5,881 nucleotides of DNA from Prevotellaceae bacterium (GCA_031273485.1 JAISRS010000480.1:1-5881), one strand, 5' to 3'; counted from the first letter of the stretch, positions 1-5,465 are shown. The notes: generated by a model not told the origin, from the sequence alone. Numbers and translations are program-made.

Positions 1-105
1 ACATACGCAATATCTGAAAAATATCGCAAATTATATGCGACAAACACAACCAATGAAGATGAAATATATACGTATGATTTAGTCCATTTAAAAGACAAAA
101 AGTAG
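1..105 (+). CDS. C-terminal end of an unidentified protein (partial)
   Basis: Frame 1 is open from the window edge to the TAG at 103-105 and gives 34 residues ending in DLVHLKDKK. The stretch is hydrophilic and rich in Lys, Tyr, Thr and Asp. I see no recognisable motif and cannot assign a family. It lies on the same strand as the ter genes but about 570 bp upstream, separated by a repeat element and a probable promoter, so it is unlikely to belong to their operon. The last base of its stop codon is also the first G of the MITE-like element at 105-236. The present end of the protein may therefore have been created by that insertion. It could be only the tail of a chance open frame, but codon use looks normal and the frame is open to the edge. 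Confidence 0.5.
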   Translation, partial: TYAISEKYRKLYATNTTNEDEIYTYDLVHLKDKK

Positions 106-236
106 GGAACTTCTAAAAACTGCTTTTTTTGGCGTTCAATGTCAATTTTATTAATTTTTAAATCCTCATTTACAATTGGTAAACTCCGGTTTAAAAATCT
201 TGTCTGCCTTGAAAAATCAAGTTTTTAGAAATTCCC
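105..236 (+). repeat. MITE-like palindromic element, copy 1
   Basis: A 132-bp element bounded by near-perfect terminal inverted repeats, GGGAACTTCTAAAAACT on the left and AGTTTTTAGAAATTCCC on the right (one mismatch in 17). The interior is also partly palindromic: ATTTTTAAATCC...TTTAC faces GTAAA...GGTTTAAAAAT around the centre, so the whole element could fold into one long interrupted hairpin. Two further copies occur at 3196-3325 (same orientation) and 4044-4171 (inverted). It encodes no transposase, so it would need one supplied in trans. I see no clear target-site duplication. It begins in the stop codon of the upstream partial gene. Confidence 0.85.
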
Positions 237-262
237 AATTACGAATATATGAATTGCGGTTG

Positions 263-424
263 CAATTCGACGACAAAGGTAAATATTATTATTTTTACCT
301 CCAAATTTATTTTTGTAATGCCAAATCGTGTAATTCGGTGACAAAAAAATCATGTAATTCATGGATTAAAAATTCGGCATAATTCGGTGATTAAAAAAAA
401 TCGGCGTAATTCGGTGACTGAAAA
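263..424 (+). repeat. Degenerate ~25-bp tandem repeat
   Basis: Four imperfect units with the core TAATTCGGTGA followed by an A/T run start at 331, 355, 380 and 407, so the period is 24-27 bp. The second unit is the most diverged (TAATTCATGGA). A related core, CAATTCGACGACAAA, lies earlier at 263 and may be a decayed outlying copy. The units are direct repeats, not palindromes, and contain no sustained reading frame. They could be a multi-site protein-binding array upstream of the ter operon or a neutral repeat expansion; the sequence alone does not decide. Confidence 0.6.
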
Positions 425-456
425 CGAGAGATTCGGGATTATAGTTTGAAACAAAA

Positions 457-503
457 TTTATTTATATGTACGTATATTTCAGACAATTTCACATATAAAT
501 AAA
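457..503. promoter_or_regulatory. Perfect 13-bp inverted repeat upstream of the terD promoter
   Basis: TTTATTTATATGT at 457-469 is exactly complementary to ACATATAAATAAA at 491-503, with a 21-bp spacer. It lies just upstream of the candidate terD promoter (524-553) and is not followed by a T-run on the plus strand, so it does not look like an ordinary terminator. A regulator-binding site for the ter operon is a reasonable inference. Both arms are almost pure A/T, which raises the chance expectation, but 13 consecutive pairs this close together is still notable. Confidence 0.45.
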
Positions 504-523
504 AATGATATTCAAAACTTTTA

Positions 524-553
524 TTGCAGGTTAAAAAAAAAGATATATATTTG
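524..553 (+). promoter_or_regulatory. Candidate Bacteroidota sigma promoter for the terD operon
   Basis: TTG at 524-526 is followed after exactly 19 bp by TATATTTG at 546-553. This fits the Bacteroidota housekeeping pattern of a -33 TTTG-like box and a -7 TAnnTTTG box. Transcription would begin near 560 and leave a leader of about 110 nt before the ATG at 673. The region is A/T-rich, so a chance match is possible, but the spacing and position are right. Confidence 0.5.
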
Positions 554-568
554 CGACCAACTTTGTAT

Positions 569-624
569 AAACATTCTTCAACTTTCAGGGTGTCAAAAAA
601 ATTGAAAGTAAAAACAGAATGTTT
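569..624 (+). promoter_or_regulatory. Nested hairpin in the terD leader
   Basis: Two inverted repeats are nested. The outer arms are AAACATTCT (569-577) and AGAATGTTT (616-624), 9 bp perfect. The inner arms are ACTTTCA (581-587) and TGAAAGT (603-609), 7 bp perfect. The structure would lie in the 5' leader if transcription starts near 560, ending 48 nt before the terD ATG. No T-run follows directly. It could be an RNA leader structure affecting expression or stability, or a DNA operator just downstream of the start site. Confidence 0.5.
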
Positions 625-672
625 GATATGAAAATTAAAAAAAATAGTAATAAATAAATTAAATATTTCGAT

Positions 673-1227
673 ATGGCGATTAATTTACAAAAAGGACAGC
701 GTATAGAAATAGGGCTGTCGAAAGTGGGAGTAGGTTTAGGATGGGATCCAAATGATGGCTCCGGTTTTGATTTTGATTTGGACGCTTCGGCATTTATGCT
801 TGGCGGCAACAAAAAACTGCCGCAAGATGAGTTTTTTGTGTTTTATAACAACCCCAAATCGCCCGACGGCGCAGTTGAATCATCGGGCGACGACACAACG
901 GGCGGCAGCAGCGACGGCGATGATGAAACACTTACGGTGGATTTAACAAAAGTTGACCCGAAAATTCAGGAAATAATATTTACCGTAACAATCCATGATT
1001 TTGAAACCCGTAAACAAAATTTCGGGCAAGTAAGAAATTCATTCATCCGCATTTATAATTTTCAAACCAACGAAGAAATTGCTAAATACGAATTGGATGA
1101 AGACTTTTCGGTGGAAACGGCAGTTGAATTCGGACGTCTGTACAAAAGAAACAGCGAATGGAAGTTCGAAGCTATGGGAATCGGCTATAAAGGCGGATTA
1201 CAATATTTTGTAGATAAATATGTTTAA
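673..1227 (+). CDS. terD: TerD-family tellurite/stress resistance protein
   Basis: This 184-residue protein is close to the usual TerD/TerE length of about 190. The family consists of cytoplasmic Ca2+-binding proteins of the Ter system, linked to resistance to tellurite, phage and colicins; the biochemical output is not settled. Visible hallmarks are GLGWD at 21-25, FDFDLDASAF at 32-41, FYNN at 57-60, SPDGAV at 63-68, and NFGQV...NSFIRIYN near 116-129. These include the acidic residues expected to coordinate Ca2+. The acidic loop (69-85) reads SSGDDTTGGSSDGDDE, so the classical HTGDN is altered to SSGDD and the loop is one residue longer than in the paralogue at 1929. The ATG at 673 gives the MAINL start shared by the next two genes. 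It is the first gene of a tight four-gene cluster, 13 bp from the next, with no Shine-Dalgarno. Family assignment is secure; TerD versus TerE is not. Confidence 0.95.
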   Translation: MAINLQKGQRIEIGLSKVGVGLGWDPNDGSGFDFDLDASAFMLGGNKKLPQDEFFVFYNNPKSPDGAVESSGDDTTGGSSDGDDETLTVDLTKVDPKIQEIIFTVTIHDFETRKQNFGQVRNSFIRIYNFQTNEEIAKYELDEDFSVETAVEFGRLYKRNSEWKFEAMGIGYKGGLQYFVDKYV

Positions 1228-1240
1228 AAATTAATACATC

Positions 1241-1900
1241 ATGGCAATTAACTTAAATAAAATTACTCTTGAAAAACAAGGCGACAGTCACAAAATAGAC
1301 CTCACAAAAGGCAACGAACTGTTGCAGGAAATTGTTATCAATTTAAATTGGACGCAAGAACCCCCTAAAAAAGGATTCTGGTCAACTTTGTTAAAAGGAA
1401 ATTCGGCAATCGACCTGGATTTAGGATGCTTCTACTGCCTGAACAACGGACAAAAATCCGTTATCGACGGTCTGCAATTTGCACATGGACAAGGCGGTCC
1501 CAAAGACGCGCCCACAAAACAGGGAAGATACACCGGAGCGCCCTGGATTTGGCACACCGGCGACGACCGCTCCGGTGCCGGAAACGGCGAAAATATACTG
1601 GTCAATCCCAAAGGTCTGACGGATTTAAAACGAATTGTTGTATATTGCTTTATTTACGAAGGCGCGGCAAAATGGACGGAAACCAACGCTGTGGTAACTG
1701 TCAAAATACCCAACAACCCCGAAATAGCAGTCGAAATGGGAAAACAATACAGCACACGGAATTTTTGTGCAATCGCCGAAATTCTGTTCGACAAAAACAA
1801 CTCAATCACAGTAAAAAAACTCGTTTCCTTCCACACAGGACATGGCGATTGCGATAAAGCCTACAACTGGGGAATGAAATGGACTGCAGGAAGTAAATAA
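1241..1900 (+). CDS. TerA-like TerD-superfamily protein
   Basis: A 219-residue protein with a variant TerD fold. IDLDLGC at 57-63 replaces the classical FDLDASAF, WHTGDDRSGAGNGENI at 104-119 matches the HTGDD acidic loop, and a longer segment (78-103, ending GRYTGAPWIW) is inserted before it. The C-terminal GHGDCDKAYNWGMKW (200-214) and final AGSK resemble the end of TerA. Full TerA proteins are clearly longer and have an additional N-terminal half, so this is a one-domain TerA-like form, not a complete TerA. It starts with the same MAINL as its neighbours and lies 13 bp after terD and 28 bp before the next ter gene, which suggests cotranscription. Some Ca2+ ligands (IDLD, GDD) appear kept. 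I infer a subunit of a Ter complex; its own activity cannot be read from the sequence. Confidence 0.88.
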   Translation: MAINLNKITLEKQGDSHKIDLTKGNELLQEIVINLNWTQEPPKKGFWSTLLKGNSAIDLDLGCFYCLNNGQKSVIDGLQFAHGQGGPKDAPTKQGRYTGAPWIWHTGDDRSGAGNGENILVNPKGLTDLKRIVVYCFIYEGAAKWTETNAVVTVKIPNNPEIAVEMGKQYSTRNFCAIAEILFDKNNSITVKKLVSFHTGHGDCDKAYNWGMKWTAGSK

Positions 1901-1928
1901 TTGTAAAATCATTAAATAAATAACTATC

Positions 1929-2483
1929 ATGGCAATTAATTTGGAAAAAGGTCAGAGAGTAGAAGTTAAACTACCTAAATTCGTAATCGGTTTAGGCTGG
2001 GACGCAAACTCATCAACCACAGGAGAAGCATTCGATCTGGACGCTTCGGTTTTCGTACTCGGCGAAAACAAAAAAATATTATCCGACGAATATTTCATCT
2101 TCTATAACAATCTCAAATCGCCCGACGGAGCGGTTGAACACACCGGCGACAACTTAACCGGAGAAGGCGAAGGCGACGACGAAAGCATCAAAGTTGATCT
2201 ATCGTGCATAAGCCCCAATGCAGCGGAAATTTGCATAGTGGTAACCATACACAATGCACAGGAACGCAACCAAAATTTCGGACAGGTACACAATTCCTTT
2301 ATCAGAATATATAATCCCGACGGAGGCGAAGAAATCCTGAAATATGAACTGGAAGAGGATTTCTCCATAGAAACAGCCGTAGAATTTGGTCGCATATATA
2401 AACGGAAAGACGAATGGAAATTTGAAGCCGTTGGCGTCGGTCAAAAAGGCGGATTGGAAGATTATTTAAATAAATATAATTAA
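1929..2483 (+). CDS. terD: TerD/TerE-family protein, most canonical copy
   Basis: This is the most canonical Ter protein in the window (184 residues). It has GLGWD at 21-25, FDLDASVFVL at 35-44, IFYNN at 57-61, SPDGAVE at 64-70, the textbook acidic loop HTGDNLTGEGEGDDE at 71-85, and VTIHNAQERNQNFGQV at 105-120. It ends with EWKFEAVGVGQKGGL (162-176), as in TerD. All Asp/Glu positions usually tied to the two Ca2+ sites appear present. It has the same length as the protein at 673 and shares the FSIETAVEFGR-type C-terminal block, so the two are clearly paralogues within one operon, already well diverged. There is no Shine-Dalgarno before the ATG. Calling it TerD or TerE from sequence alone is arbitrary. 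Confidence 0.95.
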   Translation: MAINLEKGQRVEVKLPKFVIGLGWDANSSTTGEAFDLDASVFVLGENKKILSDEYFIFYNNLKSPDGAVEHTGDNLTGEGEGDDESIKVDLSCISPNAAEICIVVTIHNAQERNQNFGQVHNSFIRIYNPDGGEEILKYELEEDFSIETAVEFGRIYKRKDEWKFEAVGVGQKGGLEDYLNKYN

Positions 2484-2495
2484 AAACATAATATT

Positions 2496-3185
2496 ATGGC
2501 AATTAGATTAGAAAAAGGACAGAAAATAAATCTGGAAAAAAGTAATGGAAATAAATTAACAGAGTTCTGCGTAGGCGTAAACTGGGGCGCAATTGAATAT
2601 CAAACAACAGAATCTGCGGGATTTTTGGGATTAAGCAGAAAAACGGTCACAAAATCACATGACGTCGATTTGGATTTAAGTTGTGTGATGTATAACTCAA
2701 ATCGGCAAATTTGCGACCATCTGTATTCGCCGCTCTATAAACCGGAAATTCTGGCGCAATTCGGATTATCGGCAGGCAAACTCGTGTCGAACAACAACGC
2801 TCTGAAACATTCCGGCGACGATTTGGAAGGCGACAAGGGCGGCGACGATGGTTTGGATAATGAAATTATATCCGTGAACCTTACACTGTTGAAACCCGAA
2901 GTAGAACAAATCTTCTTCTTCCTCAACAATGTGGGACAGGAAGACTTTTCCCAAATCCCATACGCCAAAATCCGCATGTATGAAGGCACTCCAACTAAAG
3001 TGCAAAGCGTATATGCCGAATACAACGTAGTGGCGGAACCACAATACAGAGGCAAACGCTCCCTGATTATGGGCAAACTCTACAAAAAAGGCGGAGAATG
3101 GAAATTTAATGCAATAGGCGATGCATTTGAAGACTCCTTCCTTGGACAAACTATTCAGCGAATTACAAGTTCATACGTTAAATAA
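2496..3185 (+). CDS. TerZ-like TerD-superfamily protein with enlarged loop
   Basis: A 229-residue TerD-superfamily protein, longer than a standard TerZ/TerD of about 190. It begins MAIRLEKGQKINLEK, has VGVNWG at 26-31, then DVDLDLSC at 56-63 as the first acidic motif and KHSGDDLEGDKGGDDG at 104-119 as the second. The C-terminal GKLYKKGGEWKFNAIG (193-208) is typical of the family. The xxDLDLSC motif and HSGDD loop look most like TerZ. Two stretches make it longer: a 32-55 segment before the first motif, and about 15 extra residues (roughly 80-100) before the acidic loop, which may be a surface reserved for a partner. It is the last gene of the four-gene ter block, 12 bp after its neighbour. 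Its stop is followed after only 10 bp by MITE-like copy 2, which separates it from terY. Confidence 0.9.
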   Translation: MAIRLEKGQKINLEKSNGNKLTEFCVGVNWGAIEYQTTESAGFLGLSRKTVTKSHDVDLDLSCVMYNSNRQICDHLYSPLYKPEILAQFGLSAGKLVSNNNALKHSGDDLEGDKGGDDGLDNEIISVNLTLLKPEVEQIFFFLNNVGQEDFSQIPYAKIRMYEGTPTKVQSVYAEYNVVAEPQYRGKRSLIMGKLYKKGGEWKFNAIGDAFEDSFLGQTIQRITSSYVK

Positions 3186-3195
3186 ATTAATAATG

Positions 3196-3325
3196 GGAAC
3201 TTCTAAAACTTGCTTTTTCTGCGTTCAATGTCAATTTGATCAATTTTTAAATCCTCATTTACTGTATGTAAACTCCGGTTTAAAAATCCTGACCGCCCTG
3301 AAAAATCAAGTTTTTAGAAATTCCC
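3196..3325 (+). repeat. MITE-like palindromic element, copy 2
   Basis: A 130-bp copy in the same orientation as copy 1, with ends GGGAACTTCTAAAAC and GTTTTTAGAAATTCCC and the same interior blocks (GCGTTCAATGTCAATTT, AAATCCTCATTTAC, GTAAACTCCGGTTTAAAAAT). It occupies nearly the whole gap between the TerZ-like gene (stop at 3185) and terY (ATG at 3343), leaving 10 bp on one side and 17 bp on the other. It therefore forms most of the terY leader and may act as a transcript-processing or terminator-like hairpin between the two genes. Confidence 0.88.
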
Positions 3326-3342
3326 CAATAAACTAATATATT

Positions 3343-3981
3343 ATGAGACGATTACCGGTATATTTACTATTGGATACTTCGGGGTCAATGACCGGCGAAC
3401 CCATAGAAGCAGTGAAAAATGGCGTTCAGGTATTGATTTCCACTTTGCGGCAAGACCCTTATGCTCTTGAAACCGCGTTTTTGAGTGTGATAACTTTCGA
3501 CAGCTCGGCAAAACAACTTGTTGCATTAACCGAATTGTCAATGTTTCAAATGCCCGAAATTAAAGCGTCCGGAGCAACGGCGCTGGGCGACGCGCTGACT
3601 TTGCTTGCAAATAAAATCGATTCCGAAGTTACCAAAACAACGGCGGAGGTTAAGGGCGATTGGAAACCTTTGGTTTTCTTGATGACCGACGGCAGTCCTA
3701 CCGACAATTGGCAGAAGGGCTTGGCGGAATTTAAAAAACGAAAAACAGGAGTAGTAGTAGCCTGCGCCGCCGGACAGTCGGCAGATACAAATGTGCTTAA
3801 ACAAATTACCGAAATTGTGGTACAATTGGATACCGCCGACAGCGCTACTATTAAAGCATTTTTCAAATGGGTTTCAGCCTCTGTCAGCACAGGAAGCCAG
3901 AAAATAGAAGCCAGCGGAGTAGAAGTAGGCGGACTGAACGAATTACCGCCGCCGCCGCCGGAAGTCAATATAGTTGTGTAA
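3343..3981 (+). CDS. terY: TerY-type vWA domain protein, copy 1
   Basis: A 212-residue single-domain von Willebrand A protein of TerY type and length. The metal-ion-dependent adhesion site is complete: D11-T-S13-G-S15 near the start, T79 in SGATALGD, and D116 in LMTDG. MRRLPVYLLLDTSGSM is the typical TerY opening, and no signal peptide or membrane segment is visible, so it should be cytoplasmic. TerY proteins are thought to be metal-dependent adaptors that work with TerD-family proteins and often with a phosphatase/kinase pair. The C-terminus carries a five-proline run in LPPPPPEVNIVV, shared with the second copy. The ATG at 3343 lies 17 bp after MITE-like copy 2, with no Shine-Dalgarno or evident promoter in between. 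Transcription is therefore either read-through from the ter genes or starts within the element. It is bracketed by inverted copies of that element. Confidence 0.93.
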   Translation: MRRLPVYLLLDTSGSMTGEPIEAVKNGVQVLISTLRQDPYALETAFLSVITFDSSAKQLVALTELSMFQMPEIKASGATALGDALTLLANKIDSEVTKTTAEVKGDWKPLVFLMTDGSPTDNWQKGLAEFKKRKTGVVVACAAGQSADTNVLKQITEIVVQLDTADSATIKAFFKWVSASVSTGSQKIEASGVEVGGLNELPPPPPEVNIVV

Positions 3982-4043
3982 AATATTTTAGACGGGAAAA
4001 AAATAATATCCCCGCATAAGGGCAGAAGTAGCTATTACCAAAT

Positions 4044-4171
4044 GGAAACTTCTAAAAACTTGATTTTTCGAGGCAGACAAGATTTTAAGCCGGAGTTTAC
4101 AATAGTAAATGAGGATTTAAAATTGGTTAAATTGACATTGAACGCCGAAAAAGCGGTTTTTAGAAGTTCCC
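4044..4171 (-). repeat. MITE-like palindromic element, copy 3 (inverted)
   Basis: A 128-bp copy in reverse orientation relative to copies 1 and 2. On the plus strand it runs from GGAAACTTCTAAAAACTTG to GGTTTTTAGAAGTTCCC. Its reverse complement aligns along its whole length with copy 1, including GGCGTTCAATGTCAATTT and TAAATCCTCATTTAC, with small indels in the A/T runs. It begins 62 bp after the terY stop and, together with copy 2, brackets terY with inverted copies. Confidence 0.88.
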
Positions 4172-4225
4172 ACATAACAAAAAAATAAAGGGGATAATAA
4201 AATTATAAACAAAAAAAATGATTTT

Positions 4226-4269
4226 GTATTCTTTGGAATTTATTGATAACCCGATAACCCAAAGAATAC
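4226..4269. promoter_or_regulatory. Perfect 11-bp inverted repeat before the macro-domain gene
   Basis: GTATTCTTTGG (4226-4236) is exactly complementary to CCAAAGAATAC (4259-4269), with a 22-bp spacer. The spacer ends in a tandem direct repeat, GATAACCC at 4245-4252 and again at 4253-4260. The structure ends 30 bp before the ATG at 4300 and is not followed by a T-run, so an operator or a leader hairpin of the macro-terY pair is more likely than a terminator. I could not identify a convincing promoter here. Confidence 0.5.
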
Positions 4270-4299
4270 TTGTTAGTTTAATTGGAAATAATCAGATTA

Positions 4300-4833
4300 A
4301 TGGAAAGATTAGAGATTTTGAAAGGAAACATAGTGTTTCTTGATGTTGATGCAATTGTAAACGCGGCAAACTCCTCCCTGCTTGGCGGCGGAGGCGTGGA
4401 CGGCGCCATTCATCAGGCTGCCGGCGAAGAACTTAAAGCCGAATGTGCATTACTAAACGGCTGTAACACCGGAGAAGCCAAAATAACCAAAGGATATAAA
4501 CTGAAAGCAAAGCATGTTATACACACCGTAGGTCCGATTTATTACGACGGCAATCAAAACGAATCGGAACTGTTGTCGAAGTGCTATTCAAATTCGCTGA
4601 AAGTAGCTTTGGAAAACAATTTAAAAGTCATTGCATTTCCGGCAATCAGCACCGGAGCATACGGCTATCCCAAACGGGAAGCGGCGCATATCGCACTGCG
4701 GGAATGTATGAAATTTCTTAACGAAAATCCGGATTTCGAGAAAATCATCATGGTTTGTTTCTCGGATAAAGATGTTGAGATATATACCCGCGCATTCAAT
4801 ATACTGTCCGATAATATCTTTACTAATCAATGA
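4300..4833 (+). CDS. Macro-domain protein, probable ADP-ribose-binding/deacylating enzyme
   Basis: A 177-residue single macro domain, the same size as E. coli YmdB and similar along its length. Family members bind ADP-ribose, and many hydrolyse O-acetyl-ADP-ribose or remove ADP-ribose from acidic residues. Key motifs are IVNAAN at 19-24, the loop GGGGVDGAIHQAAG at 29-42 (with the catalytic-region Asp at 34), HTVGP at 75-79, and the phosphate-binding loop AISTGAYGYP at 115-124. One oddity is KGNI at 8-11, where the family usually has GD(I/V) and the Asp contacts adenine; Asn may weaken or change base recognition. I chose the ATG at 4300 because the protein then begins MERLEILKGN, as expected for the family. 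An in-frame TTG at 4282 would add six residues. The stop overlaps the next start as ATGA (4830-4833), implying translational coupling with the second TerY. No signal peptide is visible; it should be cytoplasmic. Confidence 0.93.
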   Translation: MERLEILKGNIVFLDVDAIVNAANSSLLGGGGVDGAIHQAAGEELKAECALLNGCNTGEAKITKGYKLKAKHVIHTVGPIYYDGNQNESELLSKCYSNSLKVALENNLKVIAFPAISTGAYGYPKREAAHIALRECMKFLNENPDFEKIIMVCFSDKDVEIYTRAFNILSDNIFTNQ

Positions 4834-5465
4834 GACGACTGCCCGTTTATCTCCTTCTGGATACCTCCGGTTCGATGAAAGGAGAACCGATAGAATCCGT
4901 AAAAGTAGGCTTGGAAGCCATGATCGCCAGCCTGCGACAAGACCCTTTCGCGCTGGAGTCGGTATATATCAGCATAATTACATTCGACAGGGATGTGAAA
5001 CAGTTAATCCCCCTCACCGAACTGGAAAATTTGCAATTGCCCGAAATTCAAACTCCCGATTCGGGTCCTACACATTTAGGAGCGGCGCTCGAAATGCTAT
5101 GCAAAAAAGTTGATACCGAAGTGCAATTGAGTACTCCAGAAAGAAAAGGCGACTGGATGCCGCTGCTGTTTATCATGACGGACGGTAAACCTTCCGATAT
5201 ACAAAAGTATAACCAAATTATACCGGAAGTAAAAAAGCGTAATTTCGGCAGTATCATCGCCTGCGCCGCAGGAGTCAAAGCCGATTCGAAATCGTTGGAA
5301 CTGCTCACAAATCAAGTATATTCACTTGATACAACCGACAGCGCTACTTTCCGTCAGTTTTTCAAATGGGTTTCCGCCTCCGTAAGCGTGGGCAACAGAA
5401 GCATAGGTGCAAGCAACGAAATGGTGCTGCCGCCGCCTCCTCCCGAAGTCCATACCGTAATTTAA
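4830..5465 (+). CDS. terY: TerY-type vWA domain protein, copy 2
   Basis: A 211-residue TerY paralogue of the protein at 3343. The first 15 residues are identical up to DTSGS, and both share VSASVS near the C-terminus. The metal site is intact: D11-T-S13-G-S15, T81 in GPTHLGA, and D118 in IMTDG. A loop before the Thr (PDSGPTHLG) is slightly longer than in copy 1. It ends VLPPPPPEVHTVI, so the proline-rich tail is conserved between the copies although the preceding 15 or so residues are not, which suggests the tail is functional. Its ATG lies inside the end of the macro-domain gene (ATGA overlap), so the two are almost certainly translated from one message. The pairing suggests that this TerY copy works with an ADP-ribose-handling enzyme, while copy 1 stands nearer the TerD genes. 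No membrane segment or signal peptide is seen. Confidence 0.93.
   Translation: MRRLPVYLLLDTSGSMKGEPIESVKVGLEAMIASLRQDPFALESVYISIITFDRDVKQLIPLTELENLQLPEIQTPDSGPTHLGAALEMLCKKVDTEVQLSTPERKGDWMPLLFIMTDGKPSDIQKYNQIIPEVKKRNFGSIIACAAGVKADSKSLELLTNQVYSLDTTDSATFRQFFKWVSASVSVGNRSIGASNEMVLPPPPPEVHTVI

Noticed and set aside
176..382. 68-codon plus-strand open frame across the end of repeat copy 1, with similar peptide VNSGLKIL-ALKNQVFRNS in copy 2
   Set aside because: It needs a TTG start, runs through the terminal inverted repeat into the tandem repeats, and the frame is lost in copy 3 because of indels in the A-run. The similarity reflects the DNA repeat, not a protein.
263..424. Tandem repeats as a CRISPR array
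   Set aside because: Units are about 25 bp including any spacer, degenerate, and have no unique spacers of normal length; no cas gene is nearby.
440..448. TATAGTTTG as an alternative -7 promoter box
   Set aside because: The spacing inside the box is one base too long for TAnnTTTG and it lies far upstream; the box at 546-553 with its 19-bp spacer fits better.
1426..1857. 143-codon plus-strand frame inside the TerA-like gene
   Set aside because: Arg- and Gln-rich shadow frame inside a gene with clear TerD-superfamily motifs.
3982..4043. Intrinsic terminator after terY copy 1
   Set aside because: Only 3-4 bp GGG/CCC pairings around an A-rich loop and no T-run; not enough to call.
4218..4343. 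41-codon open frame starting at an ATG and overlapping the macro gene
   Set aside because: It lies over the 11-bp inverted repeat, overlaps the macro gene start in another frame and has no suitable ribosome-binding signal; AAAGGGG upstream is too far away.
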